Source of the DNA: Symbiotaphrina buchneri
Taxonomy: Eukaryota > Ascomycota > Symbiotaphrinales > Symbiotaphrinaceae
Length of the DNA: 64,000 nt
Direction of reading: 5' to 3'
Assembly: GCA_001599915.1 (NCBI GenBank)
Contig: BCIG01000029.1
Coordinates: 4,654-68,653 of the forward strand
Position 1 is the first letter of the stretch, and each line of letters opens with the position of its first letter. The notes beneath the pieces were generated by a model. The model saw only the letters and a program-made list of their open reading frames with translations, searched no databases and had not been told where the DNA came from. Both the position numbers and the translations under genes were made by a program. Positions 13,001 to 23,273 of this stretch are shown piece by piece.

Positions 13001-14700
13001 ATTAGTTAAATAAGTGATGCTGTTATAACCAATGATTATGTTCAGGAAGATAACATGGTATTCATAACCAAACCTAGCCATCAGTTGTCCTTAACCAAGA
13101 TAAAGTTGTTTTAGCTTATGAATATAGTAATCATTTATTTTAATACATTGATTCTAGGTGATCCTTTAAAGGAATAGTAAGTAATATACAAGGTTGAAGC
13201 CCTTACAGTATACAGCAAGGGTCATCATGCTGATAAGAAAGCTATTGATATCCTAGGTTCATTGAATGATCAAGTCAACAATCTCAGCTAGAGAAACTTT
13301 AGATTGTTTCAGGTTCAGTTTCAGAGTTAGCCATGATTTATCTACAAGGAGGACCTGCCATTATATGGCATACTCCATATCTCTTTAATGTTCTTTAAAG
13401 GCTAATTCCTTTATATCAAGTGGAAAACATAAGATAAGATCAATAATAGGTTCCTGGATTTAATCCTGCCAGTAGTCCATTATACCCTGTATAATAAAAC
13501 ACTCAAGGCCTTGAAGTATATCATCATAATCATCTGATCCCTTGAGGTCAGTTAAATCCTGACTTGGTACATAGGGTTAAGAAGCTTAAAATAATATCCT
13601 ATAATATATAAAGATAACTTACTATAATAACACTCCTTACTTTATACAGCCTGAAGGATCAAGGTTGCAGGTTCAGTGTTTAAAAGGTCTTGTTCCTCAG
13701 GCCTATCAGTATTTCCTACCTGGTCCAGTCCATGATCAGGATGATCACCGATGATGCTCATATCTAGAAGGGTTTCAAGGATGATATCTTCCATCCTAGC
13801 CATAGGATCAACTGGTCCTTCTTTGTTATCCAAGGTATCATTATCACCAGGGCCATTATACATGATTATGTTATCTCTAGGCTCAATATCTGGACTTAGG
13901 CCTAAAGATATATCAATATCATCAAAAACAAGACCTATCAAACCATCTAAGATTATTTAAAGTATAACAGATAAGGTCATGGATCCTATCATCATCTACA
14001 GGATTGGTTAATAATCCTAAGGTAATAGACTGGAACTGATCCTTAAAGCCTGTTATCTAACCTTTAAGAACAATACCAAGGGAATCTTGATATAGTAGAA
14101 CCATGATGGTATCTTGTAGTTCAATGTTGCTGGATCCAGGAACATTAGATAGCCTTGCAACATTGTTTTCAATGATGTTATCAGGATTAATTACAAACCT
14201 ATCAAGTCATTTCTTTATCTGTTAATCATATTGCTATTTGGTATTAACAGCCTGTTTCTTGATCATGTTCTTTGCTTTTTAGCCTATGATAAGGTATAAA
14301 TAACTGATGTTATAGCATAGCAGGATAAAGAGTATTAACCTAAAGGGTATGCAATAAGGAAAAAAAAGGATAGGAACATCTCCAGATACATATAAAAGAA
14401 AAGAAGACAAAAGAGGAAAGAGGGAAGAAAGGATATACATAAGTTCCCTTAAAAAGGACAGTTTAGCTTCAGATAGAGTTCAAGGTTCTGTCTTGATCTA
14501 ACAATAATAGATGTCCCTAGGATGAGAAAAGTAACTATAATCTTGGCAACCTGTTTTGTTAATATTGGGTTATAGTTGATTCTCTCATCTTAGATTGATG
14601 TTAACCATCATATAACTGGGATAATAGAGGATAGATGTAAGGTAGAACATAACAGCATGACTTGACAGCTGTCAACCTGGCTATATCAATGATAACATAA
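10026..14700. repeat. Decayed, CpG-depleted repeat DNA, family unresolved
   Basis: About 4.7 kb holds no intact gene and is very poor in CG dinucleotides; I counted about four in the 720 bases from 10081. CA and TG remain common. Short stretches on the minus strand still look coding, for example around 10330-10440, 10760-10830, 11060-11230 and 13640-14280. This suggests one or more old mobile elements transcribed right to left. The N-terminal-most stretch carries a basic segment that might fit a DNA-binding or recombinase protein, but I do not recognise the family. The element is heavily broken and appears old. The abutting telomere repeats and satellite suggest a subtelomeric origin. Confidence 0.6.
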
Positions 14701-14771
14701 AAGGGAACCTGCTTGCTATATAACAACCTTATTATTATTATATACTTATCATACCCGGACCTGTACTTACC

Positions 14772-15530
14772 TAACATTTTATTTATCTTCTGATTGGTTA
14801 TATTGTTTAGGTGGTATATACTGTTGCAACCCTACATGGACAGGATTTATATGGAAAAGGGCCTGTGATTCCTACTCTAGACCAACATAACTTCTTAACC
14901 GGTTGTCCAAATTTAGATCTAAATGGCCTGTCTTATTTGGCTAGATCGGTATTATCTTAATATCATGAATTTGTTTTCTTTTTGACAGTCAGATTATCTG
15001 TATAGATATCTATCAATCTATCATTAAAGTAATTAATCTGAATTTGATAAGGGATCAGTCTTGTTGATGTATCAGCCAATCAGATCAAGAATAAACCGTT
15101 ATGTACCAAGCCTATAAGGGTCCATCCTATTATAACGTTTTATTCATCTGTTGATTGGTCATATCCTGATCATCAGATGATAGGTATACCTATATACCTA
15201 TGTTACAATGGTATAATAACAATATTGTGTTTATAGCTTTAAATCAGGATAACTTTCCAACCTGTTGACTGAATTTAATAGTAAACAATTTATCTTACCC
15301 ATCCTGGAATCAGCTATATCAAAACCATTGATCGCTTCTTTTATCAGTCCAATTCTACATTCTTAATATTGATCACAATCAAGCGATTACAGAAAGGAGA
15401 ATTTCTTGGGATTTAATAAGGTCGGTCATTGTTGATGGGTCAGCCAATCAGATCAAGAATAAAACGTTATGGTAGGGCATACCTGGCTGCTTGCCCCACC
15501 ATAACGCTTTATTTGTGATCAGATTGGCCG
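14772..15530. repeat. Tandem ~360-370 bp units with inverted ends (satellite or MITE-like)
   Basis: The motif CCAATCAGATCAAGAATAAA followed by MCGTTATG occurs at 15076-15103 and 15444-15471. Its inverted form, TAACGTTTTATT...GATTGG, occurs at 14772-14797, 15131-15158 and 15500-15527. Each unit therefore starts with the inverted form and ends with the direct form, with about 330-340 bp between outer edges and a period near 360-370 bp. Two complete units and the start of a third are visible. At the second junction (15444-15528) the two ends form an imperfect 35-bp inverted repeat around a 12-base centre. Interiors also align loosely (TTGTTGATGNRTCAGCCAATC before each direct motif). No coding potential is present. 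Confidence 0.75.
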
Positions 15531-15686
15531 GCCCCTGTCCGTGACCCCACCTGACCCTAACCCCCAGGCGCCCACAATAACTTCTTAAAATCAAGTCCAA
15601 ATTTAATTCTGACTATAAGGTTGTTTTTACCTTGGCTGAAAATATAATCTGCCAAGTTTTTAACAATATCCTTTAAGATTTTAACC

Positions 15687-15720
15687 TTATAGCAATTTAC
15701 TTAAGATAAAATTGCTATAA
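15687..15720. repeat. Perfect 12-bp inverted repeat
   Basis: TTATAGCAATTT at 15687-15698 is matched by AAATTGCTATAA at 15709-15720 around a 10-base loop. It lies between the satellite and the first intact gene, far from any stop codon, so it is not an obvious gene terminator. Confidence 0.8.
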
Positions 15721-15756
15721 GCTCAATGTGAAAAGTGGTTACCATACAAAAAGAAT

Positions 15757-15775
15757 TGCTATCAGGCTGATAGCA
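15757..15775. repeat. 9-bp palindrome sharing the TGCTAT core
   Basis: TGCTATCAG, a single G, then CTGATAGCA make a perfect stem. The TTGCTAT core repeats that of the inverted repeat about 40 bp upstream, so the two probably belong to one old structured element. Confidence 0.7.
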
Positions 15776-16171
15776 TTTTATACTACTTGTTAGGTCTGCT
15801 AGAAGGATTTAGAATAGATGTATTATAACCTGCAAGGAAACCGTTTTGCATACTTTAGGAATGGAAAGACCATGAACGATGTAAAAGCTAGTCAGTCAAA
15901 GATATCAATAGGGATGATATTGACTTCACATCGTACCTTAAGGTCAAGGCGGCTACAGAAGAGGGAGTTGATCTAAGAGCTTACAATGAGAGCTGGTGGG
16001 AAGTCTAGATTTACTCTTACTGTCAATAAAGATCATCAAAGACTACATTCCAAGTCCTTCATCCGAAAAGCCAGATCCCCCATTCCACCCTCCTTGATCT
16101 CGGTGGTGCCATTTTCAAAGCGGTCAATGACCCTGTGGATTTATGCGAACGCCCTAACCTTGGTAACGCTT

Positions 16172-17878
16172 TCATGGCTTCTTCTCCATCGGATGCTCAA
16201 TCTGCTCAATGTTCATCTTCTCCACGTCCAGGGCGCTGGCGGGGACCATGCCGAAGACACGATCCATCTCCTCCAAGCTGAGGCCCTTTGTCTCCGGCAC
16301 GAACCAGAACACCCAGGCAACCGCAATGGTCGTGCTGGCAGCAAAGAGGAAGTAAGTGCCATAGGTGATGTTCTGCAACATGTAGGGCGATGCCCGGGTA
16401 ATCATGAAGCTCATGGTCCAGTGCGTAGCAACGCACAGAGAGATGCAGGCCGATCGGATGCGAAGAGGGAAGATCTCTGACGCTACTATCCACGGGACCC
16501 CGCCGAACGAGAAACACCATCCCACGGCATGCACATAGATCATGACCGTGGCAGCGTACCCGGCGCCAGTGACAGTGCCAGTTGCGGAGGGGCGGGCCAG
16601 CTTTACATATACACCGACGAACCAAAGGGCGAAGGCCTGAGAGAAATCCCAGTTAACATTTAGCTCAAAGATAAGGGAAAATTGAGAGGGATCATCAATG
16701 CTGCGCTGGTGAGTAGGATTGTGAGTGCTTACCATGATCGACCCTCCTGCCATGAGCAGGCGCGTGCGTCCGAAACGATCCACAAAAAAGGTCATCGAGA
16801 TGACTGTTGAGCAGAAGCGGACCACGCCGTATATTCCAGTCGCGAAGAGATTGCTATCCGTGCTGGACATCCCCATGCTCTGGAAAATCTCGGGGCTATA
16901 GTAGTTGATGGCCATAGAGCCGCCCATCTGCATGAAGATGAACATTGGCGGCCCGATAGCGAGACGGCGGCGGTTGCTGGGCTCCCACATTTCCTTAAGC
17001 GTGGCGCGGAGGCCGGTACCGGCGATGAGTTGCTCCTCGTACGACATTTGGGCGTAGATGCGGGTCACCTCCTCAACCATGTAGGGATGGTCAGCTGGGA
17101 TGTTTCGAAGCCTCGTGAGCACCGCGACGCAATCTTCACGGCTCCTGTGGCGGGCCAGCCAACGAGGAGACTCGGGCAGCCAGATGAGACCGATGAGGAG
17201 TAGTCCGCCTGGGATGAACTGGACGGCAAAGCTAGTCTCCCACTGCCGGGATTCGGCCCCTGAAACGTGCTCATTAAGGCCATAGTTGATCCAGAAGCCG
17301 GTGAGAGTGCCTGCCTGCACGAAGATCTCGTAGATTCCGACGAGACGGCCGCGGATGGCAGGCGGGGCCGATTCAGCCACATAGACAGGAACGACCATGG
17401 TGGCGGCGCCGACACCAATACCTCCGATGCCACGGCCGACCATCATTGCCGCGTACGAGCCGTGGGAAGCCGTCTGGATGGCTGATCCGATCAGAAACAC
17501 GATGGCCAGCGCAAAGAGAGTCTTGATACGCCCGAAGCGGTCACTGAACGGTCCGGCTACAAGGCCGCCAAGGATACATCCAGCATTTAGGAGTGAGATA
17601 ATGTTGGCAGAGAAGGCAGCCTTCTCCGACTTCGTCGCGTTTGTCAGACCGAAATCACTGTTATGCTCTTTCCGTCAGTCTTGCCGGAGATACATTCGGA
17701 GAGGCGAAGCCCACCGTATGAAAGATTTGAGCTCGACTGTGGTTCCGATGAAACCCAAGTCGTAGCCAAAGGTGTAAGCACCCATGCTCGCGACAAGGGC
17801 CAACATGTAAACCCGGTAATTGTACACCTCCCTAGGCGTTGGCACGCCGTAGTGTTCATTGTGACGAGAAGCTCTCAT
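16172..17878 (-). CDS. Quinate-permease-like MFS sugar transporter
   Basis: Three exons (17878-17715, 17657-16733, 16636-16172) join in frame to 517 residues. The ATG at 17878 begins MRASRHNEHYG and is preferred over an upstream one because family members start just before the first membrane helix (VYNYRVYMLALVASMGAYTF). Sugar-porter signatures are present: GRGIGGIGVG after helix 4, PESPRW in the central loop, DRFGR, and PETKG near the end. Twelve membrane segments are expected at the plasma membrane. The YNYRVY start and GYDLGFIG segment resemble fungal quinate permeases (QutD type), so quinate or a related acid or polyol is the likely substrate, taken up with protons. It lies next to a PrpF-like enzyme and a Zn2Cys6 regulator on the same strand. 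Substrate is inferred. Confidence 0.88.
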
Positions 17879-18584
17879 GGTTACAAAGGCGAATGGATCC
17901 GCTACAGGTATCTTCCCGACACGAGCGGAGAGAAAGAATCGATCTGAACCCCGGATTGATTGAAAAGTGTGCTGGGTGTGGGCGGATATATATCTTAATG
18001 GGTCCCCAAACCCTGGGGTTGTGGGGTGGGGTATCGGACCGTTGATGGCGGGGCAGTGATTAGGGCCATTCTCTGGGGCGGCCGGAAGGAGAAGTAGTGG
18101 CGCGGCCATTGATGGTCTGAGCGCACATTTAAGGACGACTTAGGTTTGATCCTGTGCAGCTGGTATGGAACTAAGGTTTCGATTCCGCGGCAATTCAAGC
18201 GGAAGTCGGCTGCGGAGCGCGGACCTGCTAACACAAACACTCACCTTTCACCCCTGATACAGAGATCCCGCGGCACAAATTATCCTGTGGCGGATGTGAT
18301 AAGGTCGCCATTGGCGGAACGCAACTGCGACGCCCCAGATTGTCTATGGTCTGCTGAACATCACTATTCTAGGTATTATTGGGATGACCGCAAGAGAAGA
18401 CCGGGGGTACGGAAGTGCATTCCATGCTTGGCCGATGGTATTTTACCAATCGGGCAATAAATTTGTCTGTTTCCACCGACAAAGGTATGTTCGGAGACAG
18501 CATGGCATGAGACCAGACCGTCGAGATATCGACGGTAATTCCCGGTGTAGTTATTATATAGATGATTTGCAAAGCTTTAACAAT
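17879..18584. other. Intergenic, upstream of transporter
   Basis: This is promoter space of the minus-strand transporter and the 3' flank of the PrpF-like gene. Short open frames read through it but show no family features. No strong regulatory motif was recognised. Confidence 0.5.
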
Positions 18585-19887
18585 CTACGGTAGATCGACA
18601 ATCACCTGGCCCTGAAACAACCTCCGCGCAGTCCGTGTAACTTTCACATACTCTATTGACATATCTCCATCAAGATCTGTTTCTGTGCCGACCAGCGCAC
18701 CAACTTCGCCAGTCGGATGTCCGATCAAGACTGAATGTTCCTCGGTCAAGCTGGCTGACAACTTGGTGCTACTGCCACGCAGCTCGTCATTGTCACTTTC
18801 CGGGGGACTTGGCGGATTGCCGTGGTTTGCAGCTTTCGTTGATGCCAGACGCGACGCAGTAGTACCACGACAGCAGAGGGCCGCACTAAGACACACTGCA
18901 CCAGTGAGTTGGAAACATGGATGCAGGGGTCCCATGCTGTAAGCAAGGACTTGGATATCTTGTTTGCTGTCTGCAGGCGACGGAAGGAGGTAGGCGATCT
19001 TGGGAGTCGCCTTGACTTTGGCTGCTTCTTCGAGGGACGACGCGAGACCATAACGCACTGCGCCAACTTGTCGAATCCTCTCCACACATTGATAGGTGTT
19101 CGTGGAAGTTGGTGGCATACTCCTTACCCCATGCGGAAGGCTGCCATGGTCCACGAAGATGAACGGGTTGGAGGCGTCAATGAGCGTCGCTCGGATGGCG
19201 GCCTCACCGATCGGCTGACCGAAATCAACGAACAGTGTTTCTTCTCGCTGGCCGGTGGGAAACAACTTGCCCGTCACGCTTCCGCCTGGTTTGATGAAAG
19301 AAACATCAATGCGACTCCCTTTGCCCTTGAACCCGCCAATTTCGCATTCGCCAACCGGATTGAAACGCTCCGTTTCATCTACTTCGACGGTGTTGATGAT
19401 GAGACGATTGGTGTTGGTATTGAAATCACGCACGTCTATCTGTAGAATGATCAGCTTGCTCCGACGTCCGGCTGAGAAAACAAGTAAGGATGTTGACCTT
19501 CGAGGAGTTTGGCGGGACGTCAATCAAGCCCTCATCAACAGCAAAAGGGCCAACACCCGAAACAATGTTCCCACAATTCCCGGTGAAATCCAGATCGCCC
19601 CGGCCAACAGGACATTGGATAAAGGTGTAATCAACGTCCACACCAGGGCGATCCGACTTGGAAATGACGGCGACCTTGGATGTGCTGGACGAGCCAGCCC
19701 CCATGCCATTCAACTGGCGTTCGTCTCCGTCGAGGGACCCCATGGCACCAAGGATTATCGGCGACCACTTGTTGATATCCGATGGCAGATCTTCACGATG
19801 GAAGAAGAGGCCCCTGGATGTTCCGGCACGCATGAAGACCGCTCGTATCTCATACCTGTTCTGCTTTGGAGTCGTGTGAACCGCCAT
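18585..19887 (-). CDS. PrpF-like (DUF453) isomerase
   Basis: Two exons (19887-19498, 19439-18585) give 414 residues. The 58-bp intron has a GTCAAC donor and CAG acceptor; splicing joins PPNSSK to IDVRDFNTNT in frame. The N-terminal FMRAGTSRG (about residues 18-26), SSSTSKV (lysine near 71) and GNCGN (cysteine near 105) are the conserved blocks of the PrpF family, whose bacterial members isomerise 2-methylaconitate. Related fungal proteins act as aconitate isomerases. The protein is probably cytosolic and shifts a double bond in a tricarboxylic-type acid. Its place between a quinate-type permease and a Zn2Cys6 regulator suggests uptake and use of an organic acid. The actual substrate is unknown. 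Confidence 0.85.
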
Positions 19888-20218
19888 CTTGAAACGTGAA
19901 AAGAGCTTGGAAAGTGAAGGATGGTTCCACCTAACGGCCAGTATATGGAAGGGGTGCAGGCGGCTGTCGAATCCGGATTGGTGGTGCCAATGTTCTTAAG
20001 GACGGTGCAAAGCTCTGTTCGTGTAATGCTCGCTTCCTGAACATGTTGATACCATTTATTAGTGTGGCATTTGTCCCGTCTTTCTCACTTTCAGTCACCG
20101 CGTCCCCATGGCTTCGAAAGATCCCGCGGAACGGGTGGCGGCGTTGAGATGGGATGCGGAAGTATCTGCCAACCATGCTTCCGCGGCATCTGCTTTCATG
20201 TAAGCACGGACGTGCGCG
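19888..20218. other. Intergenic between isomerase and regulator
   Basis: About 330 bp between two minus-strand genes: promoter of the PrpF-like gene and 3' flank of the regulator. No distinctive motif was seen. Confidence 0.5.
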
Positions 20219-22600
20219 TCACGTCTGGCCAGTCCACGTTTGTTCTCCCCACAACGTGGCGTCGGATACATTGCGATTGAAGCCAAACAAAGCATCGTCA
20301 GGTATGAAATCGCCTTCGAAGATCGGACCTGCCTCCGCGCATTGCCACGCCTCGACTTGCCGCGGCGCGTATAAAGTACCCGAATTGTAGTAAGGATAGC
20401 TCCAACCGTAAGTTTGATTGCTTGAAGTCATGCGACTAGCAAGTTCGGTTTGTTCTTGCATGAAGCTCTGGATAATGGCGTCCATATCTAGTTCGGGAGA
20501 GGTTGCGGTGGCAATGACTGTAGGGCTGCTTTCCGAGCCTGCAAGGTTCCGCAGGCCTGGATGCTGGGACGCAGAATGCGCGGTTCTAGCGTCGCCAATG
20601 GAACGACCTGTACTGAAGACCGGCACGCTATTGCCTCTGCCTGCAGTGAGTGGGCTTCCTCCTTTCACAGCCACATTCATCCTCTCTGCCAGATCCAGAA
20701 TGACTTTTGTCGCCTTTCTCACAGCCCAATTCGTCTCCTGATTCGTTTCCAGCACAGAAAGACAGGCTTGCAGACATTTGTGTGCTTCTGATCCAGGCTC
20801 CCTCTGTGCCGCAATGCGGACATGAATGGTTGCACTGACGTAAGTGGCATATGAGATGAGATATGGAGCCCGCACAACGGAAAAGGCTCGTTCGTATGCT
20901 AGAAGCAGGTGCACAATCCTCGTTGCCGCTGTCGCACAGACCAAAAACGCATCCGAGGCAACTGTTTGCAGATTTCCGTGGTCTATATGCTCTTCTGAAA
21001 CAAATGGACGATTTAGCAGAATCAGAAGAACATTAAACATGGCCTGCAGTGATAGCACGTGAGGTGGGGGGACAGTCCTTCTGCTGTCGGCCGAGTCATA
21101 AGTTAGATGCTCAGGAACCTGCCGGCTCCATTGCTCGAGCTGTCTCTGCAGCGATTTTCGGTCTCCGTGGAGCTCGGTAATGTCCTTTTTGACACTCTTC
21201 TCAGCGTAGAGCTTGTTAATGATCTCATTCATGACAACACACAGCTTGCAAAGCTCAGTGAACGTAGAGACGCTGTACGCTGGGGAGCCCGGATATTTCC
21301 TGCTATCATTGAAGGCAAAAGGGAACCAGGTCTCCAGTTCCTCGTAGCGATCGTGGAATACCAGGGGTACACGATTATCCATCTCCTGGAGACTCGGTGG
21401 TCTGCCTAGATAGAGGGAGTAGATCTTGTCAACAACGAAAGCTCCCCAGAAGACTCTCCGATGTATCTCTACATCTTCCTCGGACGGGCCATTCAACTCT
21501 GGAATGAACGAGCGATCGACATGAATACCCAGGTCAATGATCATGCGGAAAGCCAGACCTGCATAGAGCCAAGCAGCGCTGCGTTCACTTCCGAGAGCGA
21601 AAAGCGTACAAGTCATAATCAGGAGTGCTTGAATCGTGGTGATCTCGCTCCGATCGAGGGCGCCACCCAATAGGTCCCGCACACGCTGTCTGAACATCCA
21701 TCCAGCTGTGCGCACATCATCTGGGTCCTTCCTGAGCTCTAGCCGGGGACTGAACTTGGATGCTCCGTAGTAGATGGCGTTCAGGAGAAGTTTGGAAAAG
21801 TATTTTCCGCCCGTGGCCATATCACGCATGAACGCTGGTCGATATGTGAGTAAATAGGCATGATGTTGTCTATTCCAATGAAGTGACAGGAGGTGAAGGC
21901 CCAGCTCTGGATCGACCCCATCAAAATCGAGCTTCCCGGCAGCGAAATTGATGCTCTCCATTTGTCGCTGGTGAGCAGCCTCCGCCATCAGGACTTTTTC
22001 GACCAGCTCTACGGGCAATGAACGCTCGGGGCGGCCGGGCATCCCATGTCCAGATCGTGACTGTTGCTCTTCAAAGTGAGCACTTGTTGGTCCGTAGTAG
22101 TTCCTGCTTGCTGAGGCGTTTAGCCTCGAGGCTGTTGTGTCAAGGTCGGCGGCCGTATCGGTTTCAGCGTCGACTACCGACCGCTCCGTCACAGCCGCCC
22201 CTAAGGGACCAGTAGCAGACGAAGGCGTGCTCGTTGTAGCAGTGTCATTGGTCCCGACATTATCGCCTTCTGCGCCGGTTTCTAAGTGGAGGGGGTGCCT
22301 CGCTGCTGAAGCGATTGAGGATCTGGATTTGGCGTGGTTGCGTTGGCCGTAGACACACTCCTTGTTGTAGGTTTTGCAATTGCTACAGCGCGGTTGCTCG
22401 TTGGTACACTTGATCTGGCTCGTCTTCATCAGCTCCCGCGGCACCACGAAGCCGAGGGTCATGGACTGCTCGATTGCAGATTGGGCACTAACCTTACGAA
22501 GCTTACAAAAAGAGCAGGCGGCCGGGGCACGACGCAACCTTGCTGCCCGTGGACCCAGACTATCGCTACTCAAACCTATCTTTACACTGTCCCGTGGCAT
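20219..22600 (-). CDS. Zn2Cys6 transcription factor with fungal_trans domain
   Basis: Two exons (22600-22493, 22414-20219) give 767 residues. The 78-bp intron (donor GTTAGT) splits the zinc cluster; splicing restores CSFCKLRKIKC then TNEQPRCSNCKTYNKEC, the exact C-x2-C-x6-C-x6-C-x2-C-x6-C pattern. The ATG at 22600 (MPRDSVKIGL) is chosen because a longer open frame upstream has no family resemblance. The middle region (from about residue 200) matches the fungal-specific factor domain, including a WLYAGLAFRMIIDLGIH block and RRVFWGAFVVDK. It is a nuclear regulator, likely of the PrpF-like and transporter genes next door. A second intron cannot be excluded but none is needed. Confidence 0.9.
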   Translation of the reverse strand: MPRDSVKIGLSSDSLGPRAARLRRAPAACSFCKLRKVSAQSAIEQSMTLGFVVPRELMKTSQIKCTNEQPRCSNCKTYNKECVYGQRNHAKSRSSIASAARHPLHLETGAEGDNVGTNDTATTSTPSSATGPLGAAVTERSVVDAETDTAADLDTTASRLNASASRNYYGPTSAHFEEQQSRSGHGMPGRPERSLPVELVEKVLMAEAAHQRQMESINFAAGKLDFDGVDPELGLHLLSLHWNRQHHAYLLTYRPAFMRDMATGGKYFSKLLLNAIYYGASKFSPRLELRKDPDDVRTAGWMFRQRVRDLLGGALDRSEITTIQALLIMTCTLFALGSERSAAWLYAGLAFRMIIDLGIHVDRSFIPELNGPSEEDVEIHRRVFWGAFVVDKIYSLYLGRPPSLQEMDNRVPLVFHDRYEELETWFPFAFNDSRKYPGSPAYSVSTFTELCKLCVVMNEIINKLYAEKSVKKDITELHGDRKSLQRQLEQWSRQVPEHLTYDSADSRRTVPPPHVLSLQAMFNVLLILLNRPFVSEEHIDHGNLQTVASDAFLVCATAATRIVHLLLAYERAFSVVRAPYLISYATYVSATIHVRIAAQREPGSEAHKCLQACLSVLETNQETNWAVRKATKVILDLAERMNVAVKGGSPLTAGRGNSVPVFSTGRSIGDARTAHSASQHPGLRNLAGSESSPTVIATATSPELDMDAIIQSFMQEQTELASRMTSSNQTYGWSYPYYNSGTLYAPRQVEAWQCAEAGPIFEGDFIPDDALFGFNRNVSDATLWGEQTWTGQT

Positions 22601-23273
22601 GTCGTTCGATGTCGGAAATTTGCTAATGGTAGATGGGAAAATCAAAGGGTAGAGGAGGACCATGAAGCAGCGAGGCAAAGCCGAGCGGGGTCGGAGCTCG
22701 TCGGTTCCGCGGCATCTGCTTGCTAGTCCGCCCAATCGAGATGCCGCGGGAGTACTTACTAAGTTGGAGCTCATCGTCGCGGCCTCCGCGTAGCCAGTGG
22801 ACTTGGCGACTCCAGCACTCCACTGAGCTGTACCAAGTGCTGAACAGGCGTTTTCAGCAAGAGACGTGATTGCATCCGCATTCCCCATCGGGCGAGATTC
22901 TCAACGCGATCAACTCGTCGATTACGTCGTGCGTCCCAGCTGCGGAAGTGCGGAAAATGGATGATTACACTGGCGTTAGAGGTGGGAGCCCCGGAACAGA
23001 TTCATGATAATGGCAATGACGACAACCGCGTCATCCGCACCGGTCCTGATGTGGAGTACGGCGGCGATTATACCTGGTTAATAAGGCGGACGGCGAAATC
23101 TAACAATTACTGTAGTCCCACCACCTTGATCGTTGAAATAGTTACTAGTAGTAATGGGCGCCTGCTCAGAGGTCGCGGTAGGCATCACATGCTCGCGTAA
23201 GGATGTGTGCAGGGGTCGTGGTCTGCGAGTGCAGTAATCTCCCTTCCACCTACTCGGTACACTGAAACTTATT
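22601..23273. other. Divergent intergenic region
   Basis: Lies between the minus-strand regulator and the plus-strand F-box gene remnant, and holds the regulator's promoter. An open frame covering 22601-22888 is fused to the regulator's frame but looks non-coding. Confidence 0.5.

Noticed and set aside
10026-14700. Assignment of the decayed block to a named transposon family
   Set aside because: The coding-like scraps are too altered, and no element ends or target duplications were found.
15444-15528. Long hairpin as a transcription terminator
   Set aside because: It lies far from any gene end and is the junction of two repeat units.
16938-16966. Need for an extra intron in the quinate-type transporter
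   Set aside because: Two introns already give an uninterrupted 517-residue protein with all family motifs.
22601-22888. N-terminal extension of the first Zn2Cys6 factor
   Set aside because: The extra 96 codons have no resemblance to the family, and the ATG at 22600 gives a normal distance to the zinc cluster.
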